This document shows positions 11,064 through 22,020 of a DNA stretch of 64,000 nucleotides, piece by piece. The notes under the pieces were generated by a model. The model searched no databases. It was not told the origin of the DNA and saw nothing but the letters and a program-made list of their open reading frames with translations. Each line of letters begins with the position of its first letter. Position 1 is the first letter of the stretch. Source of the DNA: Streptomyces yatensis (GTDB lineage Bacteria > Actinomycetota > Actinomycetes > Streptomycetales > Streptomycetaceae); NCBI RefSeq assembly GCF_018069625.1, contig NZ_CP072941.1, positions 6,138,001 through 6,202,000 of the forward strand, given 5' to 3'. Both the position numbers and the translations under genes were made by a program.

Positions 11064-11753
11064 GTGGACATCGTCGTCAAGGGCCGTAAAACTGAGGTGC
11101 CCGAGCGGTTCCGGAAGCACGTGGCCGAGAAGCTGAAGCTGGATAAGATCCAGAAGCTCGACGGCAAGGTGATCAGCCTCGACGTCGAGGTGTCCAAGGA
11201 GCACAACCCGCGGCAGTCCGACCGCGCCGACCGGGTGGAGATCACGCTCCGCTCGCGCGGCCCGGTGATCCGGGCGGAGGCCGCCGCGGCCGATCCGTAC
11301 GCAGCGCTGGACCTGGCGGCCAGCAAGCTGGAAGCACGGATGCGCAAGCAGCACGACAAGCGCCATACGCGCCGTGGAAACGGTCGCATTCCGGCCAGCG
11401 ATGTGGCTGTCACCGTGCCCAACGCGGCCCGTATCAACGGGCATGGCGATATCGCACCCCAGCGCACGACGGAGACCGTTCCCACCACTCGGATGGGCCC
11501 CCTGGAAGTCCAGGGTGAGGGCCCCCTGGTGGTCCGGGAGAAGACCCACGCCGCGGCTCCGATGAGCCTCGACCAGGCTCTCTACGAGATGGAGCTGGTC
11601 GGGCACGACTTCTATTTGTTCGTCGACTCCGACACCAACCAGCCCAGCGTCGTCTACCGGCGGCATGGTTATGACTACGGGGTGATTCATCTTCAGCCGG
11701 AAGCGTTCGTCGGAGAGGCGCCCGGCGGCGCCGGTGGCGCACTCGGCGGCTGA
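11064..11753 (+). CDS. hpf: Long-form ribosome hibernation promoting factor HPF
   Basis: Cytoplasmic protein of 229 residues that binds the 30S decoding region and, through its C-terminal domain, dimerises 70S ribosomes into 100S particles in resting cells. The N-terminal RaiA/YfiA domain (residues 1-105) begins MDIVVKGRKTEVPERFRKH and contains the basic helix KLEARMRKQHDKRH. A low-complexity linker follows. The C-terminal dimerization domain (about 165-225) contains LDQALYEMELVGHDFYLF and YRRHGYDYGVIHL. The length is that of the long HPF class. The GTG start at 11064 has ACGGAG 6 nt upstream. It is preceded by a long structured leader and followed by a hairpin terminator and a LuxR-type response regulator. 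Confidence 0.96.
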   Translation: MDIVVKGRKTEVPERFRKHVAEKLKLDKIQKLDGKVISLDVEVSKEHNPRQSDRADRVEITLRSRGPVIRAEAAAADPYAALDLAASKLEARMRKQHDKRHTRRGNGRIPASDVAVTVPNAARINGHGDIAPQRTTETVPTTRMGPLEVQGEGPLVVREKTHAAAPMSLDQALYEMELVGHDFYLFVDSDTNQPSVVYRRHGYDYGVIHLQPEAFVGEAPGGAGGALGG

Positions 11754-11790
11754 CCGAGAAATTCAGCCGAATCCAGCCTGATATGTAAGT

Positions 11791-11826
11791 GGTGCCCCGG
11801 AGCGCGTGCGCGCCTCCCGGGGCACC
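11791..11826 (+). terminator. Hairpin terminator after hpf
   Basis: Perfect 10-bp stem GGTGCCCCGG (11791-11800) / CCGGGGCACC (11817-11826), 37 nt beyond the hpf stop, with no T-run, as is common for Streptomyces terminators. Confidence 0.7.
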
Positions 11827-11886
11827 GCCGTGCGACCAAGGTAGGAACATTCCGCCGTCCGGGCATGAAATCATGGCCGGGCGGCC

Positions 11887-11937
11887 AACCGGTGTAGCGA
11901 ATGCACCGGTTGACGCCAGACCGAGTGCACCCAGGGT
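11887..11937 (+). promoter_or_regulatory. Probable promoter and inverted repeat upstream of the LuxR-type regulator
   Basis: Perfect inverted repeat AACCGGTG (11887-11894) / CACCGGTT (11904-11911) overlapping a -35-like TTGACG (11910-11915). A -10-like CAGGGT (11932-11937) follows 16 nt later. The inverted repeat could be an operator, perhaps autoregulatory. Confidence 0.45.
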
Positions 11938-11975
11938 GCGCACCGCAAGGGCCATGGCCTTCAGGGGGAGGAACG

Positions 11976-12725
11976 ATGGCGGACAGCTTCGGGCCCGTGT
12001 CCGACGCCGGTGAACACCATGGCGTCGGTCCGGACGGGGGCGAGCCGCGCGGCGAGCCGCGCAAGGAGCCGATTCGGGTCCTCGTCGTGGACGACCACGC
12101 GCTCTTCCGGCGTGGGCTGGAGATCGTCCTGGCTCAGGAGGAGGACATCCAGGTCATCGGCGAGGCGGGGGACGGGGCCGAGGCCGTGGACAAGGCGGCG
12201 GATCTGCTGCCGGACATCGTCCTGATGGATGTGCGGATGCCCAAGCGCGGGGGGATCGAGGCCTGCACCGCCATCAAGGAGGTGGCACCCAGCGCCAAGA
12301 TCATCATGCTGACGATCAGCGATGAGGAAGCCGACCTCTACGACGCGATCAAGGCCGGTGCCACGGGCTATCTGCTGAAGGAGATCTCGACCGACGAGGT
12401 CTCGACCGCCATCCGGGCGGTGGCGGACGGCCAGTCGCAGATCAGCCCGTCGATGGCGGCCAAGCTGCTGACCGAGTTCAAGTCGATGATCCAGCGCACC
12501 GATGAGCGGCGGCTGGTGCCCGCGCCCCGGCTCACCGACCGGGAGCTGGAGGTGCTCAAGCTGGTGGCGACCGGAATGAACAACCGGGATATCGCCAAGG
12601 AGCTGTTCATCAGCGAGAACACCGTGAAGAACCACGTGCGGAACATTCTGGAGAAATTGCAGCTGCACTCCAGGATGGAGGCCGTGGTCTATGCGATGCG
12701 GGAGAAGATCCTCGAGATCAGGTGA
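11976..12725 (+). CDS. NarL/LuxR-family response regulator
   Basis: Response regulator of 249 residues. A ~30-residue acidic extension precedes the receiver domain (residues 33-150) with the acidic pair Asp39/Asp40, phospho-acceptor Asp85 in IVLMDVRMPKRGG, and the conserved lysine in GYLLKEIS. A LuxR-type helix-turn-helix lies at about 185-245 (LTDRELEVLKLVATGMNNRDIAKELFISENTVKNH, given as two halves: LTDRELEVLKLVATG and MNNRDIAKEL). No histidine kinase gene is adjacent, so it is an orphan or is served from elsewhere. The start at 11976 has a near-perfect ribosome binding site GGGGGAGGAA. Its position directly behind hpf suggests a possible role in the stationary-phase response, but that is inference. 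Confidence 0.93.
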   Translation: MADSFGPVSDAGEHHGVGPDGGEPRGEPRKEPIRVLVVDDHALFRRGLEIVLAQEEDIQVIGEAGDGAEAVDKAADLLPDIVLMDVRMPKRGGIEACTAIKEVAPSAKIIMLTISDEEADLYDAIKAGATGYLLKEISTDEVSTAIRAVADGQSQISPSMAAKLLTEFKSMIQRTDERRLVPAPRLTDRELEVLKLVATGMNNRDIAKELFISENTVKNHVRNILEKLQLHSRMEAVVYAMREKILEIR

Positions 12726-12732
12726 CGGGTGA

Positions 12733-12817
12733 GCCGGAGCCCCGGATACGCCGGAGCCCCGGATACGCCGGAGCCCCGGATACGCCGGAGCCCCGGATGA
12801 GCCGGAGCCCCGGCCGG
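12733..12817. repeat. 17-bp tandem repeat between convergent genes
   Basis: Five consecutive 17-bp units beginning GCCGGAGCCCCGGATAC; units 1-3 (12733-12783) are identical and units 4-5 are diverged. It starts 7 bases after the response-regulator stop and ends just before the 3' end of the convergent AlkX-like gene. Each unit contains CCGG pairs able to form small hairpins. Confidence 0.9.
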
Positions 12818-12834
12818 GCGTCCGCCGGGGTGGC

Positions 12835-14019
12835 TCAGGCGACGGCCGCCGCGAGCGGTGCGGCGAGCTCCGGGCGGTCGACACGCTCGACCTGTACGGA
12901 GTCACAGCCCACCCAGTCGGCCGCCTCCCGCAGCGCCTGCGCCATGGGGGCCACGGCCTTCGGCGACTCCAGGGACACCTGCCGGGCGATCAGGGTCGTC
13001 CCCTCCCGGGCCGGATCGACCCGGCCCAGCAGCCGCCCGCCCGACAGCAGCGGCATCGCGAAGTAGCCGTAGATCCGCTTGGGCCTGGGCACATACGCCT
13101 CCAGCCGATGGGTGAAGCCGAAGATCCGCTCGGTGCGCGCCCGGTCCCATATCAGCGAGTCGAAGGGCGACAGCAGCGTGGTGCGGTGCCGGCCGCGCGG
13201 CGGGGCGGCCAGCGCCTCGGGGTCCGCCCAGGCCCGCTTGTCCCAGCCCTCGACCGCCACCGGCACCAGCCCGGAGTCCGCGATCACCGCGTCCACCTGC
13301 TCGCCCTTGAGCCGGTGGTAGTCGGCGATATCCGCCCGAGTGCCCACGCCCAGGGACTGCCCGGCCAGCCGGACCAGCCGGCGCAGACACTCCCGGTCGT
13401 CCAGGTCGTCATGGAGCAGGGCGTCCGGAACGGCGCGCTCCGCCAGGTCGTACACCCGCTTCCAGCCGCGCCGCTCGACACACACCACCTCGCCGAACAT
13501 CAGCGCCCGCTCGACCGCGATCTTCGCCGCCGACCAGTCCCACCACGGCCCGCCGTTCTTGGCCCCGCCCAGCTCGGTCGCGGTCAGCGGGCCCTCGGCG
13601 CGCAGCTGCTTCACCACCGTCTCGTACACCCCGTCCGGCAGCTCGTGGTGCCAGTGCGGACGGAGGCGGTAGGCGCGGCGCCGGAAGGCGAAGTGCGGCC
13701 ACTCCTCGATCGGCAGCACACAGGCGGCATGCGACCAGTACTCGAAGGCGTGGGTGTCGCTCCAATAGGCCGACTCGACCGTCTTACGGCCGACGGCGCC
13801 CAGCCGTGCGTACGGAATCAGCTCATGCGAACGGGCCAGCACCGAGATCGTGTCGAGCTGCACCGCGCCCAGATGGCGCAGCACGCCGCGCACCCCGCCA
13901 CGCCGGTCGGGCGCGCCCAGCAGCCCCTGGGCGCGCAGCGCGATCCGGCGTGCCTCGTCGGCGGAGAGCGTGGCCTCGGGTGTGCGGTCCACGGCGGACC
14001 CGGTGGCGGCGTTCGTCAT
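12835..14019 (-). CDS. YcaQ/AlkX-type HTH_42 DNA glycosylase-like protein
   Basis: Winged-helix protein of 394 residues from the HTH_42 family, whose studied members (E. coli YcaQ, Streptomyces AlkZ) excise bulky alkylated bases and unhook interstrand crosslinks. The N-terminal part has VRGVLRHLGAVQLDTISVL, in which Gln54-Leu55-Asp56 fits the Q-x-D catalytic motif described for YcaQ/AlkX rather than the Q-x-Q of AlkZ. Downstream conserved stretches include YWSHAACVLP, LLSPFDSLIWDR and RIYGYFAMPLLSG. The start at 14019 gives the family N-terminus; the frame extends upstream without support. The motif favours a general repair enzyme over a dedicated self-resistance gene, and no biosynthetic cluster is next to it. 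Confidence 0.88.
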   Translation of the reverse strand: MTNAATGSAVDRTPEATLSADEARRIALRAQGLLGAPDRRGGVRGVLRHLGAVQLDTISVLARSHELIPYARLGAVGRKTVESAYWSDTHAFEYWSHAACVLPIEEWPHFAFRRRAYRLRPHWHHELPDGVYETVVKQLRAEGPLTATELGGAKNGGPWWDWSAAKIAVERALMFGEVVCVERRGWKRVYDLAERAVPDALLHDDLDDRECLRRLVRLAGQSLGVGTRADIADYHRLKGEQVDAVIADSGLVPVAVEGWDKRAWADPEALAAPPRGRHRTTLLSPFDSLIWDRARTERIFGFTHRLEAYVPRPKRIYGYFAMPLLSGGRLLGRVDPAREGTTLIARQVSLESPKAVAPMAQALREAADWVGCDSVQVERVDRPELAAPLAAAVA

Positions 14020-14112
14020 GCGCGCCACCGTAGTAGCACCCACTGACAACGCCGCCGATCCCCGCCCGCGCCCGCCCGACACCGAGCACCGCCGCCCCGG
14101 GACGACTGTCCC

Positions 14113-14148
14113 GTGAGAGGCCGCGGCCCCCGGCCGACGGCCTCTCAC
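14113..14148 (-). terminator. Hairpin terminator after the GNAT gene
   Basis: Perfect 11-bp stem GTGAGAGGCCG (14113-14123) / CGGCCTCTCAC (14138-14148) just beyond the GNAT stop codon and before the AlkX-like gene on the same strand. It separates the two transcription units. Confidence 0.65.
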
Positions 14149-14156
14149 GGCCTCTC

Positions 14157-14813
14157 TCAGACCGCTGACGGCGCCGTGGACGCCCGGCCGGACGCCTCGG
14201 AGGCCTGAGGTGCGTTGGACGTCTCCGACGCCTTGGAGGGCAGATAGGGCGTCGTCGACGGCAGTCCCCAGTCGGAGGGCAGCAGCGCGCCCCGCCAGGC
14301 GTCCCGCCGGGTCCCCTGATGGACGATCCGGGCGCGGTCCGTCCCCTCCATACGGAAGCCCACCCCGAGGGCGACCGCCCGCGAGCCCTCGTTCCCGGCC
14401 TCGCTGCTCCACTCCAGGCGCTCCACCCCCAGCCGGGTGAACGCCCACTCGATCACGGCCCGCGCCGCCTCGTCCGTATAGCCGCGCCGCCGGTGCTCCC
14501 GTACCGTCCAGTAGCCGAGCTCGGCCTGGTGCCTGGGAGTGCGCAGATGGGTCAGCCGCACCAGGCCCATGGCGCCGACGAGGATGCTGTCACTCTTGGT
14601 GACCACCGCGAAGTCGTAGGTCACGTCGTCGCGCCAGTTCTCCGGGCAGATCCGGCCGGTGAAGTCCTCCGCGTGCGCGCGTTCGTACGGAGAGGGCACG
14701 GCGGTCCATCGCTGGATGTCCGGGTCCTGACAAGCTGCGAAGACCGCGTCCGTGTCGATGGGCCGGAAGGGGCGCAGGACCAGACGCTCGGTGGTGAGGG
14801 TGACGGGCTCCAT
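14157..14813 (-). CDS. GNAT family N-acetyltransferase (RimJ/RimL type)
   Basis: Acetyltransferase of 218 residues. It starts with the RimJ-like strand LTTERLVLRPFRPIDTDAVF, has DFAVVTKSDSILVGAMGL in the central sheet, and carries the acetyl-CoA pyrophosphate-binding loop as REHRRRGYTDEAARAV (family consensus Q/R-x-x-G-x-G/A), then WAFTRLGVERLEW. The last ~35 residues are a Ser/Ala/Thr-rich tail of no recognised function. The start at 14813 is supported by CAGGA 5 nt upstream and by the family N-terminus. It is divergent from secA. The substrate cannot be told from sequence; RimJ/RimL relatives modify ribosomal protein N-termini but many accept small molecules. Confidence 0.88.
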   Translation of the reverse strand: MEPVTLTTERLVLRPFRPIDTDAVFAACQDPDIQRWTAVPSPYERAHAEDFTGRICPENWRDDVTYDFAVVTKSDSILVGAMGLVRLTHLRTPRHQAELGYWTVREHRRRGYTDEAARAVIEWAFTRLGVERLEWSSEAGNEGSRAVALGVGFRMEGTDRARIVHQGTRRDAWRGALLPSDWGLPSTTPYLPSKASETSNAPQASEASGRASTAPSAV

Positions 14814-15055
14814 GCGTCCTGAGTCTGCGCCGCCGTCGTCACTCACCGCGAGCGGTTTCCGTGAATTCCAGGGCACCTGGGGGAGCTCTCGGGCGTTGAC
14901 ACGGTGAGGTGACATCCGGTCCTCGTGGTGACGGACCTCCCGGCGTGCCGGGGTCTGTCTTACGATGGCCGTTGCGGCGGGGCCTGCGCCCCTTGACAAT
15001 GCCGCGCCAGCGCACCCCGACCGTGCCAGGCCCGACCGGCAAGGAGCCAGCCTAC

Positions 15056-17920
<2,865 letters not shown>

Positions 17921-18057
17921 TCCGGCGGGGGTTGGTTTGACGGGCCGGGGTGCCGCGCGGGGCGCGGCGCCTCGGCCCGGTGCGTTGTGGGTGTGGGTGT
18001 GGGTGTTGGCCGTGGCTGTGGTTGTGGCTGCGGGCTTATGGGGTGTCCGGCGGGTCT

Positions 18058-18690
18058 TTCCCCTACCCGCCCCTTCCCGCAACCGGGGACCCGGCCCCCG
18101 GCCCCCGCCGGGGCTCCGCCCCCGGGCCCCGCTCCTCAATCGCCGGAGGGGCTGGAAGACCGGGGCTCCGCCCCAGACCCCGGCCGGGGCTCCGCCCCTG
18201 GACCCCGCTCCTCAATCGCCGGAGGGACTGGATGACCGGGGTCTGGCTTCCTGGCCCCGGCGGGGCTCCGCCGGTGGGCCGCGCTCCTCTATCGCCGGAG
18301 GGGCTGGATAAGCGGGGATACCGGCCCCCGGCCCCGGTTGGGCTCCGCCCCCGGGCCCCGCTCCTCAATCGCCGGAGGGGCTGGAAAACCGGGAGCCTGG
18401 CCCCTGGCCCCCGGCGGGGTTCCGCCGGTGGGCCGCGCTCCTCGAGCGCCGGAGGGGCTGGATAACCGGGGTCTGGCTTCCTGGCCCCCGGCTGGGCTCC
18501 GCCCCCGGGCCCCGCTCCTCAGGTGCCGGAGGGGCTGGATAACCGGGGATACCGGCCCCCGGCCCCGCCGGGGCTCCGCCCCCGGGCGCCGCTCCTCAAG
18601 TGCCGGAGGGGCTGGAAAACCGGGGGCCTGGCTGGCCCCGGCCCCCGGCGGGGCTCCGCTCCTCAAACGCCGGGGGTGGGCTAGCGCTCC
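18058..18690. repeat. Dispersed-repeat cluster (eight imperfect hairpin-forming copies)
   Basis: The non-coding stretch after secA (17921-18806) is dominated by about eight tandem-like copies of a 60-90 bp module. Its recognisable parts are GGGCTCCGCCCC, GCTCCTCAATCGCCGG and GAGGGGCTGGA, the last two complementary in part so each copy can fold. Copies end near 18152, 18233, 18309, 18385, 18463, 18540, 18616 and 18680. The opening block GCCCCTTCCC-AACCGGGG recurs in altered form at 32060-32080 between two glycosyltransferases. This is a dispersed Streptomyces-type intergenic element; frames read through it are GC artefacts. Confidence 0.8.
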
Positions 18691-18806
18691 GTCCCTGGAA
18701 CGCGGGGCCTGGGCTACGCCCCGGTTTCGGGAAGTGTCCTGGGCGCCGGGCGGCTGGGCCGGAGCCGCGTCGATGCTGCGGGGCGGGGAGCAGCCTGCTG
18801 TAGGCG

Positions 18807-19625
18807 TCACGCTCCGTCGGACATTGCCTGGGCGAGTGGGCCGAGATCGATGGCGGCGCAGCGCCAGCGGGCGTCGGCGCCGAGTTCCAGCCGGAATGCG
18901 AGCGCGCTGAGCCGGTCTCCGGAGGCGATCCGGGCGAACGCCTCGATAACCCCGTGCCGGGGCTGGTACTCGCCACAGCGCCGCACGACGGGCGCTGTGG
19001 CGCGCCCTCCGGCGGGGCGCAGCGGGGCGCGCGGGGCGAGTTCGATCAGCTGGTCGTAGGCGGCGGGGAGGGCGTGGCCGAGGAGGGTGTGGACGGGGCG
19101 CTGACCGCTGAGGGTGAGCACCAGCCGGTTGGCGAACCAGTAGCGCGGCAACCGGTCTCGCTGCCGACACGCCGCGGCGGCGGCCGCAGTGCGCGATACG
19201 GCGGCGGCGCGGGATGCGGTGGGGGCGTGGGGTGCGGTGGGGGCGTGGGGTGCGGTTGCGGTTTTCGTGGTGGGCAATGTGACCGCAGTACGCGATACCG
19301 CCGCGGCGCGGGTGCCGCTGGTGGCGGTCGTGCTGTGCGGGGCGGCCTGGGCGGGTGGCGTGGCTGCTACGTCGTGCGAGGTGGCGGTGTCGTTGGTGGC
19401 GGTCGCGCTGCATGGTGCGGCCTGGGTGGGTGGTGCCGACGTTGCGGGGGGTGGTGCTGCCGTCGTGGTGGGTGGTGGTGCTGCCGTTGTCGGGGTGGTG
19501 CGGGGGCGGCGGGGGTCCTTGCGGGGCGGAGGGCCGCTTCGGCCTGGGCCGCTGCCGGCGCGCCGTCGTACGGCGGCCTCCCCGGTCGTCGTGGTCCGAT
19601 CCGTCGTCCGGACGCCCTCGCGCAT
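18807..19625 (-). CDS. Rv3235 family protein
   Basis: Protein of 272 residues whose C-terminal ~110 residues (from DRLPRYWFANRLVLTLSGQR to RLELGADARWRCAAIDLG) match the small Rv3235-like family found near secA in actinobacteria. The preceding ~150 residues are Thr/Ala/Pro/Ser-rich with recurring AAVSRTA and TAPHAP units and are probably disordered. No signal peptide or membrane segment is evident. Function unknown; the conserved neighbourhood suggests a link to secretion or envelope biology, which is inference. The ATG at 19625 is the longest frame; the true start could be internal because the N-terminus is low-complexity. Confidence 0.75.
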   Translation of the reverse strand: MREGVRTTDRTTTTGEAAVRRRAGSGPGRSGPPPRKDPRRPRTTPTTAAPPPTTTAAPPPATSAPPTQAAPCSATATNDTATSHDVAATPPAQAAPHSTTATSGTRAAAVSRTAVTLPTTKTATAPHAPTAPHAPTASRAAAVSRTAAAAAACRQRDRLPRYWFANRLVLTLSGQRPVHTLLGHALPAAYDQLIELAPRAPLRPAGGRATAPVVRRCGEYQPRHGVIEAFARIASGDRLSALAFRLELGADARWRCAAIDLGPLAQAMSDGA

Positions 19626-19943
19626 GCCGCTCGCCCCGTTCTCGCCGGCCCGGTCGAATACCGGGCGGTAGCTTTCGTAGGAAAGTCTTCTACCGGGGGG
19701 TTTTCGGCCTCCGCAATGCAGGCGGCCACTGGTCGCGGGCGACGTCGCGGTTCACCTATTTGGGGCATACGGGGGCTCATCGCCGCTGGTCACGGGCTCG
19801 GGGCGGGCCCGTTCGGAGCTCTGTGCGGCGGCGACGCGGTTCGTCGCCCGAAAGGGGACCGCCGGGCCTTAGCGGAAGGCTCGGGCCAGCGGACGGGCGA
19901 TCGTATGCTGGGAACCTATTGGTCTCTGATGAAAGCGGCAGAC
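19626..19943. promoter_or_regulatory. Divergent intergenic region (Rv3235-like / DUF6912)
   Basis: 318 bp without a gene. It holds a nested inverted repeat CGGTAG-CTTTC...GAAAG...CTACCG (19666-19695) near the Rv3235-like start, a hairpin GGCGACG/CGTCGCC (19830-19848), and a -10-like TATGCT about 35 bp before the DUF6912 start. No -35 element is convincing. Confidence 0.4.
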
Positions 19944-20450
19944 ATGCGCGTCTACGTCCCCCTGACCCTCTCCGCTCTCGCCGAGGCGCACAAGGAGGGC
20001 CAACTGGGGCCGACGCCGTTGACGGCCTACGCGGTCACCCCCGCGCTCCGCGAGTGGTACGTGTCCGACGACATCGAGGAGCTGGAGTACGCGGCGCTGA
20101 GCCGGGCCGCGCAGGCCTCGCTGCGGCTGCTCGCCGTCGACCCGCAAGCGCCGCGCCGTCGGGTCGTGGTGGCCGTGGACGTGCCCGACGGGCAGGCGGT
20201 CGCCGATCCGGACCGGGGGCTGGACCAGTCCGCGCTGGGCGAGGTGCGGATCAAGGCCGCCGTACCGCTGGCGAAGGCCGCCGCCGTGCACCTGGACGCC
20301 GATGACGCCGAGCGCGACATCGCCGCGGCCGCCGACGCGCTGGGCGCGGCGGACCTCGGTGACGACGACGCGCAGTTCACCGTGGACGGCGCCGAGGACC
20401 ATGAGCTGCTCTGGTACGCCACCCAGGAGATCCCCAATCTCATCGAGTGA
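19944..20450 (+). CDS. DUF6912 family protein
   Basis: Cytoplasmic protein of 168 residues with the family's conserved start MRVYVPLTLSALAEAHKEG and a conserved middle ALREWYVSDDIEELEYAAL. The centre contains RRRVVVAVDVPDGQAV, and the C-terminus is acidic, ending LLWYATQEIPNLIE. No catalytic motif is recognisable and the biochemical role is unknown. The start at 19944 was chosen from the family N-terminus; a weak AGCGG lies upstream. The next gene, a HAD hydrolase, begins 35 nt later, so the two probably share a transcript. Confidence 0.85.
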   Translation: MRVYVPLTLSALAEAHKEGQLGPTPLTAYAVTPALREWYVSDDIEELEYAALSRAAQASLRLLAVDPQAPRRRVVVAVDVPDGQAVADPDRGLDQSALGEVRIKAAVPLAKAAAVHLDADDAERDIAAAADALGAADLGDDDAQFTVDGAEDHELLWYATQEIPNLIE

Positions 20451-20485
20451 TGCCCGCTGTCGGACCCGGCAGGTACGGTCGTGGA

Positions 20486-21154
20486 ATGGGGAAGAACCAC
20501 GTGACGCACCTGGTGTGGGACTGGAACGGCACGCTGTTCCACGACATCGACGCCGTGATCTCGGCGACGAACGCGTCGTTCGGGGAGGTCGGGCTGCCGC
20601 CGATCACCCTCGAGCGCTATCGCGACCTGTACTGCGTCCCGGTCCCGCGCTTCTATGAGCGGCTGATGGGGCGGCTGCCCACCGACGAGGAGTGGGTGGT
20701 CATGGACGAGGCGTTCCACCGGCACTATTGGGCGCTGGCCGAGAGCGCCGGGCTGGCGATCGGCGCCCGGCAGCTGCTCGTCGAGTGGCAGGAGGCGGGT
20801 CTCACCCAGTCGCTGTGCTCACTGGCCCCGCATGAGCATCTGGTCCCGCTGGTGCGGACGCATGGCATCGAGCGCCATTTCGTCCGGGTGGACGGCCGCG
20901 TCGGCCAGAGCAACACCGGCAAGGCCGAGCAGATGATGCGCCATATCGCCGAGCTCGAAGGGGTGCCCCCGCAGCGGATGGTGGTGATCGGGGACGCCGT
21001 GGACGACGCGCTGGCGGCGCGCCATGTGGGGGCGCGGGCCGTGCTCTACACGGGCGGTTCGCACAGCAGGGTCAGTCTGGAGGCGGCCGGGGTGCCGGTC
21101 GTGGACACGCTCGAGGAGGCCGTACGGGAGGCCGAGCGCATGGCCGACGAGTAG
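20486..21154 (+). CDS. HAD superfamily hydrolase
   Basis: Haloacid dehalogenase-like hydrolase of 222 residues, phosphoglycolate-phosphatase-like in layout. Motif I is VWDWNGTLFHD: the nucleophilic aspartate is present (Asp12) but the usual second aspartate is asparagine (DWNGT instead of DxDGT). A helical cap follows (about 20-95). Motif II is probably in the CSLAPHEHL segment. The motif III lysine is in SNTGKAEQM and motif IV is MVVIGDAVDDALAAR. The substrate is unknown. The start at 20486 gives the canonical N-terminus. It is followed immediately by a 16-bp tandem repeat that includes its stop codon. Confidence 0.88.
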   Translation: MGKNHVTHLVWDWNGTLFHDIDAVISATNASFGEVGLPPITLERYRDLYCVPVPRFYERLMGRLPTDEEWVVMDEAFHRHYWALAESAGLAIGARQLLVEWQEAGLTQSLCSLAPHEHLVPLVRTHGIERHFVRVDGRVGQSNTGKAEQMMRHIAELEGVPPQRMVVIGDAVDDALAARHVGARAVLYTGGSHSRVSLEAAGVPVVDTLEEAVREAERMADE

Positions 21155-21227
21155 GCGTGGCACGGGTAGGCGTAGGCACGGGCAGGTGTGAGCACGAGTA
21201 GGCGTAGGCGCGAGTAGGCGTAGGCCG
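21149..21227. repeat. 16-bp tandem repeat at the 3' end of the HAD gene
   Basis: Five units (15, 16, 16, 16, 16 bp) of the type GAGTAGGCGTAGGCAC. The first unit contains the HAD stop codon. It lies between the convergent HAD and DJ-1/PfpI genes. Confidence 0.85.
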
Positions 21228-21402
21228 GAGTGGTGAGGCGGGCCGGCGTGGCGAGGCCATCCGGAGCGCGCCGGCCCGTCCTGGGCTCCTCGGGGTCCGT
21301 TCTTGGCTTCCTCGGCGTCCGTCTCGGGCTCTTCACCCCCCTAGTGCGCCCCCTCTTGCCTCCATACGCCCCCCGCGTCGCCACGGACGGCCCCCGCCCC
21401 CC

Positions 21403-22020
21403 TCACACCACCGGCGCCTTCGTCCGCAGCACCGCCAGGAACTCCCGCATCCACGCCGGATGGTCCGGCCAGGCCCGTGAGGAGACCAGCGAGCCGTCGA
21501 CCACGACCTCCGCGTCCTGGTATTCCGCGCCCGCCGCCTGCATGTCCGGCTCCAGCGCCGGATACGCGGTGACCCGCCGCCCGCTCAGGCCGCCCACGGC
21601 CGCCGTCAGCAGCGGGCCGTGGCAGATCTGCGCCACCGGCTTGTCCGCGTCGAAGAACGCCTTGCAGATCTTGCGCAGCTCGGGGTCGTTGCGCAGATAC
21701 TCCGGGGCCCGGCCGCCCGGGATCACGAGGGCTCCGTACTGACCCGGGTCGACCTCGGAGAAGGCGAGGTCGGCGGGGAGTGTGTAGCCCGGCTTCTCGG
21801 TGTAGGTGTCGAAGCCCTCCTCGAAGTCATGGACCACGAGGCGCAGCGTCTTGCGGGTCGGGGCCGCGATATGGACCTCGTACCCCTCCTCGCGCAGCCG
21901 CTGGTAGGGGTAGAGCACCTCCAGGGATTCGGCCGCGTCGCCGGTCACCAGAAGGATCTTCGCAGTCATGCCGCCCGCGCCGCCCATGCCGCCCGCGCCG
22001 CCCGTGCCGTTGCCGCTCAT
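21403..22020 (-). CDS. DJ-1/PfpI family protein
   Basis: Class I glutamine-amidotransferase-fold protein of about 205 residues. It has the family start AKILLVTGDAAESLEVLYP, the glutamate-bearing segment, and the nucleophile elbow AQICHGPLL with the reactive cysteine. Relatives are deglycases, proteases, chaperones or hydratases, so the reaction cannot be fixed. The start at 22020 is chosen because GGAGG lies 8 nt upstream; it adds an N-terminal Gly-rich leader in which an 18-bp repeat encodes GGAGGM twice, duplicating an in-frame ATG. A start at 21969 (MTAKILLV) would give the compact family length. Downstream is the convergent HAD gene. Confidence 0.85.
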   Translation of the reverse strand: MSGNGTGGAGGMGGAGGMTAKILLVTGDAAESLEVLYPYQRLREEGYEVHIAAPTRKTLRLVVHDFEEGFDTYTEKPGYTLPADLAFSEVDPGQYGALVIPGGRAPEYLRNDPELRKICKAFFDADKPVAQICHGPLLTAAVGGLSGRRVTAYPALEPDMQAAGAEYQDAEVVVDGSLVSSRAWPDHPAWMREFLAVLRTKAPVV

